Shown: positions 34,262 through 42,933, numbered from the stretch's first letter. The stretch is DNA of 64,000 nucleotides from Arthrobacter sp. ISL-85 (GCF_018613675.1 NZ_JAGGPQ010000027.1:1-64000); one strand, 5' to 3'. Notes: generated by a model from the letters alone, not told the origin. Made by a program: numbers and translations.

Positions 34262-34732
34262 TTAACGCGGCGTCCCCGGTTGCGCTGGCGGAGGGGCGTC
34301 TTTCTGCAACGCCACACCTGCGATGATAGCGCCGGCTAAGAGTAGTACTAACGGTGTTTGGACAATCGAGCCCAGAAGTGAGAGCCCGGAATCCGCGATG
34401 GGTTTCGACGCCGCGATGAGGCATGCGATGTCTATTGCGAGGGCCACCAGATAACCGGCGATGAAACAGACTATGAGCGCGGGCGGCCTGTAATTCCCGG
34501 ATAGAGCCCGCACCGCCGAATCGTAGGCCAAATACTTGAGCCCGATAAAGGTCGGCGTGAAGGTCAGGAGGAAGAAGACGTCCACCTTTTCCGGAAACTT
34601 GAAGAGCGGGACGTTTGCGCGGCCCTGGTAGACGCCCTCGGAAAAGAACCACAGGCTGCCCAAATGAATCCCGATCAACAGGACTGAGACCAGTCCATAC
34701 CGCAGCCACGTTCCACGCCGTGTCATCCCCAT
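34262..34732 (-). CDS. Hypothetical membrane protein, four helices
   Basis: 156 residues with four hydrophobic helices, near residues 12-30, 48-66, 83-106 and 115-140. The C-terminus is Pro-rich and probably cytoplasmic. I recognise no family. It starts at an ATG 65 bases downstream of GC-poor sequence, and its codon use is less GC-rich than its neighbours, which may mean recent acquisition. Confidence 0.7.
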   Translation of the reverse strand: MGMTRRGTWLRYGLVSVLLIGIHLGSLWFFSEGVYQGRANVPLFKFPEKVDVFFLLTFTPTFIGLKYLAYDSAVRALSGNYRPPALIVCFIAGYLVALAIDIACLIAASKPIADSGLSLLGSIVQTPLVLLLAGAIIAGVALQKDAPPPAQPGTPR

Positions 34733-34904
34733 CGCTCAGTATGGCAATATCACGCAAGGAATTTTCAATGCATTTGCGGCAATTTTGAGGTGGTGGCGGC
34801 GGTGCAGGCCCTTTATGCCCTTCCCCGGAGGGGCCGCAGATGGCAGATTGTTACCTTGGCAGCGGGATATTCGAAACAGGAACTCGCACACTTAAGGGGC
34901 AGCC

Positions 34905-35339
34905 GTGGCGCACGCCGAGAACCAGATCACCATCAGCCGTTCGCCCGACGAGGTGTACCGGTTCCTGGCCGACGGGTTGAACAACACCGCGTGGCGGACA
35001 GGCGTTCAATCCATCTCGTTGAAGAGCGGCACGGCCGGAATGCTGGGCGCCGTGTACAGGCAGACGCTGAGCGGGCCGGGTGGGCGGGCCATCGACGGCG
35101 ACTACGAGATCACCGCAGCGGAACCCGGCAGGCTCCTCGGCTTCCAAGTAGTGGCGGGTCCTGCCCGTCCGTCCGGCGCCTACCACCTCAGCACGTCCGA
35201 CGTCGGGACAACCGTTCGCTTCACGCTGGACCTGCAAACCAAGGGATTGATGAAACTCCTCGGGCCGATGGTCCAGCGCACCATGGACCAGGAGGTCGCC
35301 CAGTTGGCCAAGCTTAAGGCAGTCCTAGAGGCGCGGTAG
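34905..35339 (+). CDS. SRPBCC-family protein
   Basis: 144 residues of the START/Bet v1-like SRPBCC fold. AHAENQITISRSPDEVYRFL is the family N-terminus, and GRAIDGDYEITAAEPGRLLG and VRFTLDLQTKGLMKLLGPMV follow with the closing helix VAQLAKLKAVL. Members bind hydrophobic ligands or carry a product-forming pocket; the ligand here is unknown. It starts at a GTG with AAGGGGCAGCC before it. Confidence 0.88.
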   Translation: MAHAENQITISRSPDEVYRFLADGLNNTAWRTGVQSISLKSGTAGMLGAVYRQTLSGPGGRAIDGDYEITAAEPGRLLGFQVVAGPARPSGAYHLSTSDVGTTVRFTLDLQTKGLMKLLGPMVQRTMDQEVAQLAKLKAVLEAR

Positions 35340-35414
35340 CTGAGGGTTGCGTGCCGCCAGTCGGGCGTTGTAAGGCAAACTTGAGTCTGCTCACACGAAC
35401 GAAAGCAGGATCCC

Positions 35415-35681
35415 GTGATCACTCTCCAGCAGGACGCCGACGGTTTTGTCCGGATGAACCGGCATTACCCGGCCAGCGTCCGCATTCGAATCGCCTTCAA
35501 TGACGGCAGCACCGGGGAGTTTTCGGGCCGGACCCTCAACAACGCCTACGACGCTGCCCTCGCCGAGTTCCGCGCCAGGAACGGGCTCGACGCGCGCGGG
35601 TTCAACCGCGTCCCGGCGAGCCGCACCAACTCCGGCAACAAGGTGGACTTTGTTCCCGTGCACCCAGGCATGGGGGAGTAG
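35415..35681 (+). CDS. Small hypothetical protein
   Basis: 88 residues. It begins ITLQQDADGFVRMNRHYPAS and carries a strand-rich core (RIRIAFNDGSTGEFSGRTL) followed by a helix (YDAALAEFRARNGLD). It is basic-to-neutral without membrane segments. It starts at a GTG with AGCAGGATC in front and lies 75 bases after the SRPBCC gene. No family recognised. Confidence 0.62.
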   Translation: MITLQQDADGFVRMNRHYPASVRIRIAFNDGSTGEFSGRTLNNAYDAALAEFRARNGLDARGFNRVPASRTNSGNKVDFVPVHPGMGE

Positions 35682-35722
35682 CCCGAACGCTCCCGGAAGT
35701 TGGGGCCTCGGTTGGTGACGGG

Positions 35723-36121
35723 TCACACTGAAACTACGTCGGCGTGCCGGTGGGCCACCTTCCACTGGCCATCCTCGCGCCGGTAGACCTGGGTTGCCCG
35801 GAGCGTGAGGTTGGTCGGATCGCCGTCCCTGCGGAAGGAAATGCGCTCGATGCCCGCGGTGTACGCCATATCCCCGATGACGTCGCACGCCTGCAACTCC
35901 AACTCCCGCGACGTGCAGTTGGAAAAGCTGTTTTCCAGGAACCTGAAGGTTTCTTCCACTTCTTCCAGTCCGTAAGCGTTGCGGAACGCTCCCAGGATGC
36001 TCACGGGCTCGTTGCGCGACCAGATGGCGCGCCGGGGGTTCGCGTCGCCGTTGTGCAGGGCCACTTCCGCGTCATGCAGCGTGGTGCTGACCCACTGAAG
36101 GAAGTCATCGCGGTCACTCAT
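35723..36121 (-). CDS. SnoaL/NTF2-like protein
   Basis: About 132 residues with the cone-like SnoaL/NTF2 fold pattern. An N-terminal helix with a long hydrophilic turn (FLQWVSTTLHDAEVALHNGD) is followed by WSRNEPVSILGAF and the closing strands AYTAGIERISFRRDG, LTLRATQVYRREDGQWKVAH. Family members are ketosteroid-isomerase-like enzymes or binding proteins. Start ATG 36121 has a poor ribosome site. The frame is open to 36241, but the extra residues look like shadow sequence. Confidence 0.82.
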   Translation of the reverse strand: MSDRDDFLQWVSTTLHDAEVALHNGDANPRRAIWSRNEPVSILGAFRNAYGLEEVEETFRFLENSFSNCTSRELELQACDVIGDMAYTAGIERISFRRDGDPTNLTLRATQVYRREDGQWKVAHRHADVVSV

Positions 36122-36188
36122 GGCGTCAAGGTACGCGCGCCGTGCGTGCCCGGCAAGGGCTGAAGGTCCACGGTGCAGTAGCCCGCGT

Positions 36189-36791
36189 TTACAGCTGGCC
36201 GGCGCTGTCCTGGTGGGCTTTGACGACGAAGTGTTCCACACGCCGGTCCGGAACCAGCCAGATCAGCGCGACAATGGTGAAGACGGCCACTCCCAGCAGC
36301 GGCTGCACCAGGGTGAGTGCGATGCCGGTGAGGTAGATCAGTGGCGAGGCCTTGCCCTTCCAGTCCCTCCCCACAGCCTGGGCCAGGGCCCCGTCCTTCC
36401 CCTGCACGGCGATCAGCCGCCGTTCCAGGATGAAGTAGGCGATCGCGGCGCACAGCAGGTTGATGCCGTACAGCAGCACGGGGACCTGCAGGAAGCCGGA
36501 CTCATCCATCCACCGGGTGGTGAACGGAAACAGGGACAGCCAGAACAGCAGATGGAGGTTGGCCCACAGGACACTGCCGCTGACGCGGTTGGCGAGCTGG
36601 ATCATGTGGTGGTGGTTGTTCCAGTAAATCCCCACATAGACGAAGCTCAGGAGGTAGGTGAAGAGCATGGGCAGGATGGCGGCGACGCCTGCCCATGTTG
36701 GTTCCTCGGGCGCGTGCAGTTCGAGCACCATGATGGTGATGATGATCGCCAGTACGCCGTCGCTGAAGGCTTCAAGCCGGTTTTTGTTCAC
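36189..36791 (-). CDS. TMEM175-family (DUF1211) membrane protein
   Basis: About 200 residues with six membrane helices. The family signature RLEAFSDGVLAIIITIMVLE opens the protein, and the second half has RWMDESGFLQVPVLLYGINL. TMEM175 proteins of bacteria are potassium-leak channels, in which the FSDG motif of the first helix lines the pore. A GTG at 36791 is the preferred start, and an in-frame GTG at 36806 is nearly as good; no ribosome site is clear for either. It sits 37 bases below the PEP-synthase-like gene, on the same strand. Confidence 0.87.
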   Translation of the reverse strand: MNKNRLEAFSDGVLAIIITIMVLELHAPEEPTWAGVAAILPMLFTYLLSFVYVGIYWNNHHHMIQLANRVSGSVLWANLHLLFWLSLFPFTTRWMDESGFLQVPVLLYGINLLCAAIAYFILERRLIAVQGKDGALAQAVGRDWKGKASPLIYLTGIALTLVQPLLGVAVFTIVALIWLVPDRRVEHFVVKAHQDSAGQL

Positions 36792-36828
36792 CCGAATATC
36801 ATGCACGCAAAGCCACGCGGGCAGGATG

Positions 36829-39462
36829 TCACATGATGGTGACCGTGCCCGCGTCGCCATCAACGGTGACTTTCCGTCCACCGGCCAGCCGCTGCGTCGC
36901 CACCCCGGTTCCCAGGACGGCCGGAATTCCGTACTCGCGGGCCACGATGGAGCTGTGGCTCAGCGGCCCGCCCACATCGGTCACCACGGCCGATGCCATC
37001 GCGAACAGCGGAGTCCAGGCCGGCGTGGTCATGCGGGCCACCAGCACCTCGCCGGCCTGCATCTGGCCAAAGTCCTCCGGGCCCCGCAGGACCCGGGCCG
37101 GCGCGGTCACCCGGCCCGAGCTCGCGCCGGTACCCTTGATGACGTCGCCGGCCTGCTGCTGGGGGCCTCCCGGCATCATCGAGCCGAAGGCCTTCTCCAT
37201 CCACGCCTTCTGGGGGAGTATCTGTGGGGCCAGGGCCTTCGCCTGTCCCCGCCACAACATCCTGCGTTCCTCCACGGCCTCGGCTCGGACGGGACGGGCC
37301 GCCCCGGCAAGGGCCACGCCGGCTTCCGGTTCCGCCAACCCAAATCCAGCCGCACTCTCAAGCTCCTGGAAGCGCAGCCAGAACACGTCGTCCGGCGCAG
37401 CGATGACCCCCGAGAGCACCAGCCGCCGGCCCAGCTCCAGCAGCATGCGCCGCAGCAGCGGCCAGGCAAGGCCGACGTCGGCCAGCGCGTCCTCGCGGAC
37501 CGGCGCAGTCTCCTGCGCCCACTTCAGCAGACGTAGGAACAACCGTCGGCGCCGCGGTCCCAGGCGGTCAACGACCTCACGGGTCAGCGATTCCCGCCGC
37601 TCCGTCAGCAGCCGCTGCCGCTCATGCGGGTCCGTGCCCTGCCCGCGCAGGTAGAACTTCACCGTCTCCAGCTGGGCGGACGGGTTATCGGCCGGCACCG
37701 GGGTGGCAAAGTCCAGGTTGTAGACCGCGTGGCCGTAGAGGGCCAGATGCTCCTGGAAGGTGAACCGCCATTCCTGCCACAGGGCGTCGTCCACCCCTGC
37801 CGGTGCCGAACCGGTCCGCAGGCCCTCGGCGAGCTCCGCCGTCGGCCGTTCCAGCAAAACGGAAACCAGCGATGGATCGCTGCGCGCCCAGCCTGCGAGG
37901 TCGTACAGCGACTTCTCGGCCCGGATGGGTTCGCTGTCGAAGCCGAGCAGGAAGTCCTGTGCGGGTGGACCGCCGTCGCGCCGGACGGATTTGTAGAAGC
38001 CCCGGAAGGAGAGTTCGCTCATATCGGCCAGCGGAATGATGGACTGGACCGCGGTGTAGTACACGGTGCCGGCGTCCAGCAGGGCCTGAACGCCCGCCAG
38101 CAACTCCCCACCGGAAAGCTCTGCCGGCGGTTTCACAGACCAGTCCCTGATCACTCGTTCGTAGCGCGGATGAGAGTAGTCGCGCCAGCCGCTTATGCCC
38201 ATGTGCGCCGTGCCGCGGAACAGCGACCCCATGGCCGGGACCGTCCGGGCCGTCATCCGCAGCATGGGCCAGGTGCGGTAGTAGTAATAGGCGTAGCCGT
38301 TGACGGCGGGGAAGCTGACGTCGCCTTCGCGGAGGGAATGCTGGCCCAGCGCGTCGTTCATCAGGGCCGAGATAGAGCGGGACACCGAGCCGTCGATGAG
38401 GTCGGCGAAGAGCGGGGAGAGCGGCTCCGGCATCTGCTCCACGATGCTCGCCCGGAAGTAGAGGCCCTTGGGGTAGGGAACAGGCCATTCCGTCGGGACG
38501 TCGGCCGCGGGTTCCGGCAGCGCGGTGATGGGCCGGGACTGGAGAAGGAAGAACCTCCCGTCGGCGTGCGCCCACTCGATGTCCTGCGGCGCCCCGAAGT
38601 GGTCAGCGATCCGTTGGCCGTAGGCGGCGAGCTCGGCTGCCGCGGCATCGTCCAGGACGGGCGCACGGCGGCGGGCTTCCGCCACCTTCTCCTCGGCCGT
38701 TCCGTTCTCCGTGGGGACGGTCATGAGTTCCTTGTCGGCTGTCTGGCGGGAGAGGACCTTGCCGGTTGAGGAGTCCACGGTCAGGTCGTCCGTGGTGACC
38801 GCGCCGCTCACCACGGCCTCACCCAGGCCCCACGCGGCGCTGATCACGGTCTGGTCGCGCCGGCCGTTGGCGGGGTTGGCGGTGAACATCACCCCGGCTG
38901 CCTCGGCCTCCACCATCTGTTGGATCACGACGGCGAGACGCACCTGGCCGGGCAGCACGCCTTCGCGGGCACGGTAGGCCATGGCGCGCGCCGTCCAGAG
39001 CGAGGCCCAGCAGTCAATGACGGCCTTGGTCAGCGCGTCCGCGCCGCGGACGTTCAGGTAGGTTTCCTGCTGGCCCGCGAAGCTGGCGGAGGCGAGGTCC
39101 TCGGCGGTGGCGGAGGAGCGGACGGACACCGCCGTGTATCCACCGCCGAGGCGTTCGTAAGCGTCCTTCAGGTCGGCTTCGATGTCCGATGGCATGGCGC
39201 CCTTGCTGAACAGGGTCCGGATCAGCGCGGAGGCGTGCTCATAGTCCTCCGGCGTTGTCTCCGGCGGGAGCGCGGCCAGTTCCTGGATGGCTTCCCCGAG
39301 GTTGTTTTCGCTGACGAAGTCCGCGTACGCGTCCGTGGTGAGGACCACTCCCGGCGGCACCGGCAACCCGGCCTGAATCAGGCCGCCGAGGCCCACGGCC
39401 TTGCCGCCCGCCCCGGCGATGTCGCCGGGCCGCACGTCCCCCAAGTCCCTGACGTATGTCAT
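36829..39462 (-). CDS. PEP synthase/rifampin phosphotransferase-like enzyme
   Basis: About 877 residues. The N-terminal ATP-binding domain has GGKAVGLGGLIQAGLPVPPG, VRSSATAEDLASASFAGQQE and SAAWGLGEAVVSGAVTTDD. The middle 400 residues are not shared with PEP synthase. A phosphohistidine domain at the C-terminus has GGPLSHSSIVAREYGIPAVL with the likely catalytic His. There is no PEP-binding barrel. This order and length fit rifampin phosphotransferase (867 aa) and its many unproven relatives, so it may phosphorylate a small molecule using ATP; the substrate is unknown. GGAGG precedes ATG 39462, which overlaps the DUF998 stop. Confidence 0.85.
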   Translation of the reverse strand: MTYVRDLGDVRPGDIAGAGGKAVGLGGLIQAGLPVPPGVVLTTDAYADFVSENNLGEAIQELAALPPETTPEDYEHASALIRTLFSKGAMPSDIEADLKDAYERLGGGYTAVSVRSSATAEDLASASFAGQQETYLNVRGADALTKAVIDCWASLWTARAMAYRAREGVLPGQVRLAVVIQQMVEAEAAGVMFTANPANGRRDQTVISAAWGLGEAVVSGAVTTDDLTVDSSTGKVLSRQTADKELMTVPTENGTAEEKVAEARRRAPVLDDAAAAELAAYGQRIADHFGAPQDIEWAHADGRFFLLQSRPITALPEPAADVPTEWPVPYPKGLYFRASIVEQMPEPLSPLFADLIDGSVSRSISALMNDALGQHSLREGDVSFPAVNGYAYYYYRTWPMLRMTARTVPAMGSLFRGTAHMGISGWRDYSHPRYERVIRDWSVKPPAELSGGELLAGVQALLDAGTVYYTAVQSIIPLADMSELSFRGFYKSVRRDGGPPAQDFLLGFDSEPIRAEKSLYDLAGWARSDPSLVSVLLERPTAELAEGLRTGSAPAGVDDALWQEWRFTFQEHLALYGHAVYNLDFATPVPADNPSAQLETVKFYLRGQGTDPHERQRLLTERRESLTREVVDRLGPRRRRLFLRLLKWAQETAPVREDALADVGLAWPLLRRMLLELGRRLVLSGVIAAPDDVFWLRFQELESAAGFGLAEPEAGVALAGAARPVRAEAVEERRMLWRGQAKALAPQILPQKAWMEKAFGSMMPGGPQQQAGDVIKGTGASSGRVTAPARVLRGPEDFGQMQAGEVLVARMTTPAWTPLFAMASAVVTDVGGPLSHSSIVAREYGIPAVLGTGVATQRLAGGRKVTVDGDAGTVTIM

Positions 39463-40163
39463 GACGCTGCCTCCTTGCTGCCCGCCGCCGTCGTCCGTTT
39501 CCCCAGCGCTGGCCGTTTCCACAACACAGTCGCGAGGACCGCGACCCACAGCAGGAACGCCCCGATGCTGATGCGCTCGCCGACGCCCAATACGAGGTTC
39601 GGTCCCGGTGCTGCCATGAAGGCGACCATACCCATGAGCGCCGACATTGCGAGCGAGACGATGGAGTACACGCGCATCCGGCCGTGGAACCCGGCGGCGG
39701 CGAAACACATCGCGGCGACCATGAGCGCGAGCTGGATGTTGGTGGCCACGATGTGCATGGGAACGGAGGTGTCGTCCCCCAGACGCAGCGGGAAGAGGGC
39801 GCCCATGATGTTCCACAGCCCGTAGGCGGTGAGCAGGCCGGCGGCGATGCGCAGTGCCCGGTTCCCGCGGACGGACGTCCAGACGCCCACCCCGAAGGCG
39901 GTGAACAGAACTGTGTAGAGCCAGGTGAACGGGGCCAGGACCTGGTAGCCGGGGGAGCCGACGGCGAACAGTTCGCTCACCATCTGCCCGGTGCGGCGGT
40001 AGCCGGCCCACTGGGAGGCCGCGATGCCGTCGGTGAACACCACGTACAGCAGCGACGACTGCGGCCCGGCGGCGAGGAGGCTGGCGCGGAGGACGTCAGT
40101 GCGGCCGTTTTCGAACGGTACGGCGCGCCGGCGCCGCGGGAGCCGTCCTCCTGCAATTGACAT
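39459..40163 (-). CDS. DUF998 membrane protein
   Basis: About 234 residues with six hydrophobic helices in the second two-thirds. The DUF998 pattern is FAVGSPGYQVLAPFTWLYTV, MHIVATNIQLALMVAAMC and RMRVYSIVSLAMSALMGMV. The first 40 residues are basic. Start ATG 40163 is my best guess; the frame is open much further upstream and overlaps the GYD gene. Its stop overlaps the next gene by 4 bases, so the two are translated together. Confidence 0.8.
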   Translation of the reverse strand: MSIAGGRLPRRRRAVPFENGRTDVLRASLLAAGPQSSLLYVVFTDGIAASQWAGYRRTGQMVSELFAVGSPGYQVLAPFTWLYTVLFTAFGVGVWTSVRGNRALRIAAGLLTAYGLWNIMGALFPLRLGDDTSVPMHIVATNIQLALMVAAMCFAAAGFHGRMRVYSIVSLAMSALMGMVAFMAAPGPNLVLGVGERISIGAFLLWVAVLATVLWKRPALGKRTTAAGSKEAAS

Positions 40164-40452
40164 GTCCGGATGTCCTTCGAGCCCGCGGACCAACAAGCGG
40201 CCCCGGCGCCGGGCACGCGGGCGTAGGCCCTGGCGCCTGCCTGTTCCAGCGTGTGCCGGGCCGCCGGACCTTGGTAGGGCCGAACGGCCTTGGGGTTCGA
40301 TGGCGCAGGAGTGTTGTCCCCCTACTTCTGCCATTAGGTATCCCGGCATATTGACTGCCTTCACGCCGGGGAATACGTTCCGCCTTACCGGTGGCAAACA
40401 CCCCGTAGTCCACGGAGTGGGGCGCCGCGCTGACCATGCCAGGAGGAAAGAC

Positions 40453-40773
40453 ATGCCAAAATACCTGTTCGAAGCGACGTACGTGGGCCAGGGCATTAAG
40501 GGGCTCATGCGGGAAGGCGGCACCGCACGGCGTGATGCGGTGACTGAGGCCGTCAAATCCGTGGGCGGAACGCTGGAAAGCTTCTACTACGCTTTCGGTT
40601 ACTACGACGTCCTGGGCGTCTTCGACATACCGGACGATGCCAGCGCCGCAGCACTGTCGCTGTTGATCAATTCGTCGGGGAACGTCAATGTCCGGCTCAA
40701 GCCGCTCCTCACCGTGGAGGACCTGGACGAAGCCGCCAAGAAGACGCCGTCCTACCGGGCGCCGGGACAGTAG
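40453..40773 (+). CDS. GYD-domain protein
   Basis: 106 residues with the GYD family pattern. YLFEATYVGQGIKGLMREGG is at the N-terminus, and YYAFGYYDVLGVFDIPDDAS contains the YD core, near residues 49-62. The family is a ferredoxin-like dimer related to stress or quinone-type monooxygenases, with no settled function. A strong AGGAGGAAAG ribosome site precedes ATG. Confidence 0.88.
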   Translation: MPKYLFEATYVGQGIKGLMREGGTARRDAVTEAVKSVGGTLESFYYAFGYYDVLGVFDIPDDASAAALSLLINSSGNVNVRLKPLLTVEDLDEAAKKTPSYRAPGQ

Positions 40774-40796
40774 GGGAGTCAGTCAGGTTGGGCGCG

Positions 40797-40826
40797 GGCC
40801 GTCGTCGTAAACGTACGACGGCGGCC
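40797..40826. terminator. Hairpin after the GYD gene
   Basis: GGCCGTCGTCGT (40797-40808) pairs with ACGACGGCGGCC (40815-40826) with one G-T pair and loop AAACGT. It is the fourth member of the GACGGCGG hairpin family. Confidence 0.72.
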
Positions 40827-40843
40827 GGCTGGCTTTGGGCGAC

Positions 40844-41056
40844 TTACTGCGGGCACTGCCTGGTTGCGAGGAGGGCGAGATCGTAGATCAGTTGCTGGAC
40901 TTCGCGCTCGCGGCCGCTGGTCCTGGGGATCGGTGCGTGGGCGGCTGGGATCCTTTTGTGGGGAGGAGCGGGAACGGGCCGAGGGGCCGGCCTTACGGAC
41001 TTCAGTTCTTCGGCGCCCCCGTTGCAGCCAGCGCCTGAAGATGCATCAGCGGTCAT
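40844..41056 (-). CDS. Possible small basic protein
   Basis: 70 residues starting TADASSGAGCNGGAEELKSV, proline- and arginine-rich in the middle, with a C-terminal amphipathic helix (REVQQLIYDLALLATRQ). Its ATG has AGGGGGACG about 8 bases upstream on the minus strand, which is the main support. No family is recognised and it could be a chance frame. The rest of the 40827-41226 gap shows nothing I can call. Confidence 0.3.
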   Translation of the reverse strand: MTADASSGAGCNGGAEELKSVRPAPRPVPAPPHKRIPAAHAPIPRTSGREREVQQLIYDLALLATRQCPQ

Positions 41057-41226
41057 CGCAATCGTCCCCCTAGCCGAGCTTGTGTCACCACCTTAGGAAA
41101 CGGGAATGCCATCCCCAAGCGGTTTTGTCCATGGTGGAGACTAATTGCCGCAATCTTGAGGGAAACCTGCCTTCTCCGGGCCGTGCAGGTACATGGAGGG
41201 CGTCTTACGGAAGCCCCGCCCTGCTC

Positions 41227-41544
41227 CTAGCCGTTGTCTGCAGCCTGTCCGGTGTCCTCCCACATGACATCCAGGTTGTGGAAGATCACGGGCCCGTCGC
41301 AGAGTTCCGCCATCTTCGCAGCGAACTCCGACGTTTCCGGCCGGCCGGAGTTCTCCATTGCCGAGTCAAAGGAATCGAAGTCCACGATGGTGAAGTAGTG
41401 CCCGGGGTGGTCCCTGTCCGCCGTGGCGAGAATGCGGCGGAAGGTGGCGGGGGTACTTCCCCCGATGCTGGAGGGGCGGCCCAGCTCCTCGATCTCCTTG
41501 ATGCGGGACGACGTGAATTCGATGATCTGCACAAACCCGGCCAT
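41227..41544 (-). CDS. Hypothetical protein, ferredoxin-like (ABM/Dabb-type) fold
   Basis: 105 residues. AGFVQIIEFTSSRIKEIEEL, ILATADRDHPGHYFTIVDF, DSAMENSGRPETSEFAAKMA and VIFHNLDVMW follow the strand-helix-strand order of small dimeric alpha/beta-barrel proteins. The match to a named family is weak. ATG 41544 has AAAGGAGCC upstream on the minus strand. Confidence 0.82.
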   Translation of the reverse strand: MAGFVQIIEFTSSRIKEIEELGRPSSIGGSTPATFRRILATADRDHPGHYFTIVDFDSFDSAMENSGRPETSEFAAKMAELCDGPVIFHNLDVMWEDTGQAADNG

Positions 41545-41671
41545 GATGGCTCCTTTGACGGCGGCGGACGTTGATGCGGATCACGGTAGACCCGGCGGCG
41601 GGCGGGGCACAGGGGAGAAGTGCCCTACTTAAGTGCCTGGCCGGCCCGCCTGAGTCGCGTGAGTCCGGCCA

Positions 41672-41707
41672 CGTTATTTTGAGTAGCTCTAAATAACGCC
41701 GTAAACT
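41672..41707 (+). promoter_or_regulatory. Promoter overlapped by a 27-bp interrupted palindrome
   Basis: TTGAGT (41679-41684) and TAAACT (41702-41707) lie 17 bases apart, a good sigma-70-like pair, 147 bases before the next start. A palindrome covers the -35 and the spacer (41672-41698, CGTTATTTT-GAG through CTC-TAAATAACG). A repressor site is plausible. The local A+T content is high for this genome. Confidence 0.55.
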
Positions 41708-41853
41708 TGTATGTAGGCCACCGTTGCCCTCGAGTACCGCGCAGGTGAACATCCCCGGCGGGCAGGGCAGCGAACCGACCCCCGGAACCCCCTTTCCTGC
41801 TCGAGCGGCACCGGAACCCCACTGGCCCTGATCCTGAACCCCAAGGAGAATCC

Positions 41854-42117
41854 ATGTCTTTGCTGGCAGAACGCCCCACAACCCCCGAGGATGCTTCCGG
41901 CGCCACCGTCGCCGGCACGGCACGGGCAGGGGGCAGCTATGTAACCCACCCGGACGGCAGCGCCGCGGCCCGCACTGAAGGCACCTATGTCACCGTCGCG
42001 GGCAACCGGGTCCTGCGCTCCGTCACCCACGGCAGCTATGTCACGGCAGCCGGGGCTCCCGCAGTTTCCGCCGGCTCTGTCGAGGGCAGCTACGTAACGC
42101 TTCCGGCGGCAGCTTAG
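41854..42117 (+). CDS. Small protein with four (S/T)YVT repeats
   Basis: 87 residues. The motif G(S/T)YVT occurs four times, with tyrosines at residues 29, 45, 62 and 80, in units of 16, 17 and 18 residues. It has no signal peptide or membrane helix. Each unit could form a beta-hairpin or short strand stack. The family is unknown to me. The ribosome site AAGGAGAATCC is strong, and a promoter and terminator frame it, so it is a real single-gene unit. Confidence 0.8.
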   Translation: MSLLAERPTTPEDASGATVAGTARAGGSYVTHPDGSAAARTEGTYVTVAGNRVLRSVTHGSYVTAAGAPAVSAGSVEGSYVTLPAAA

Positions 42118-42159
42118 GCCCAGCGCCTTGGGTGCATGGCACCGTGCGGCGTAAGTAGG

Positions 42160-42203
42160 GAGGCGGACGGCGACACTCGCGTGTCGTCGTCGGCCTCCTT
42201 TGT
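42160..42203 (+). terminator. Terminator after the YVT-repeat gene
   Basis: GAGGCGGACGGCGACAC (42160-42176) pairs with GTGTCGTCGTCGGCCTC (42181-42197) with a loop TCGC and one mismatch, followed by CTTTGTT. It is a classic hairpin with a short T tract. Confidence 0.85.
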
Positions 42204-42357
42204 TATTAAAGCCGGCCGCCCTCGGCGCCCGGAACGGCCCCGGCGCCAGCTATACCTTGGATCCGTTCCCCTTCCGGGGGCGGATGGTGCGGAAACAGGG
42301 GGCGTGGTTCCGGTCCTGCCATACTGCGCCGGAAGGCCGTCCGGCAGTGTCCCGGCG

Positions 42358-42834
42358 TCAGCTCTGCTGACTCACGCTGCCGCGGTGGAGGTCCCGGTCC
42401 AGCCCGTGGCCCGCGGCCAGTTGCGCCAGCAGAAAACCCAGCTGTGCTGCCTGGTCGCCGGTCAGGGGCGCGAGGAGTTCAGCTTCGTGTTGTTCGGCGA
42501 TGCCGCGCAATTCATGCAGCACCCGCTCGCCGGCGTCCGTGAGGTGCAGTTCGTAGTTCCGCCGGTCCGAGCTGCTGCGGACTCTGTTCACCAGCCCGCG
42601 CCCCTGGAGCGAGTCGATCAGCGGGACCACCCGGCTGGGAACGATGCCCAGCTTTTCCGCCACCGACCGCTGGCTCAACCCGGGCGAGCGGGCCAGCAGG
42701 CGGATAACGCCCGCGTCGCTTGGCGTGAGGCCGATTTCACGGGTGCGCTCGGCAAACCGGGACGATGCCACGGCGCCGAGCTGGGACAGGAGGAAAGCTG
42801 TCCGCTTCGACTGGCCCTGGGTGGCTGGATTCAT
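42358..42834 (-). CDS. MarR-family transcriptional regulator
   Basis: About 158 residues with the MarR winged helix. LTPSDAGVIRLLARSPGLSQ, RSVAEKLGIVPSRVVPLIDS and GLVNRVRSSSDRRNYELHLT (wing) are clear, and a C-terminal dimer helix follows. A perfect dyad at 42855 lies just upstream, so it probably represses itself and the divergent genes at 42934 and 43662. I chose ATG 42834 (GGAG 5 bases before); ATG 42849 is the alternative. Confidence 0.92.
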   Translation of the reverse strand: MNPATQGQSKRTAFLLSQLGAVASSRFAERTREIGLTPSDAGVIRLLARSPGLSQRSVAEKLGIVPSRVVPLIDSLQGRGLVNRVRSSSDRRNYELHLTDAGERVLHELRGIAEQHEAELLAPLTGDQAAQLGFLLAQLAAGHGLDRDLHRGSVSQQS

Positions 42835-42854
42835 GGCTCCAGAATACATCCTTG

Positions 42855-42869
42855 ACAGAATAATTCTGT
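42855..42869. promoter_or_regulatory. Candidate MarR operator
   Basis: ACAGAATAATTCTGT is a perfect 15-bp dyad around a central A, between the MarR gene and the divergent membrane-protein gene. TTGACA at 42852-42857 overlaps it and may be a -35 for the rightward gene. Confidence 0.75.
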
Positions 42870-42933
42870 AGGTGAACCATTTTGTAGTCAGGCAATTCCC
42901 AGACAGCCACGGCCCTAGTGGAAGGGTGCAGCC

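Noticed and set aside
36829..39462. Calling the enzyme a proven rifampin resistance gene
   Set aside because: Architecture fits, but many relatives are uncharacterised and no resistance can be read from sequence.
36829..40011. PEP-synthase-like gene as a 1060-aa protein
   Set aside because: The first 180 residues are shadow of the DUF998 gene. ATG 39462 has a strong GGAGG site and begins the family sequence.
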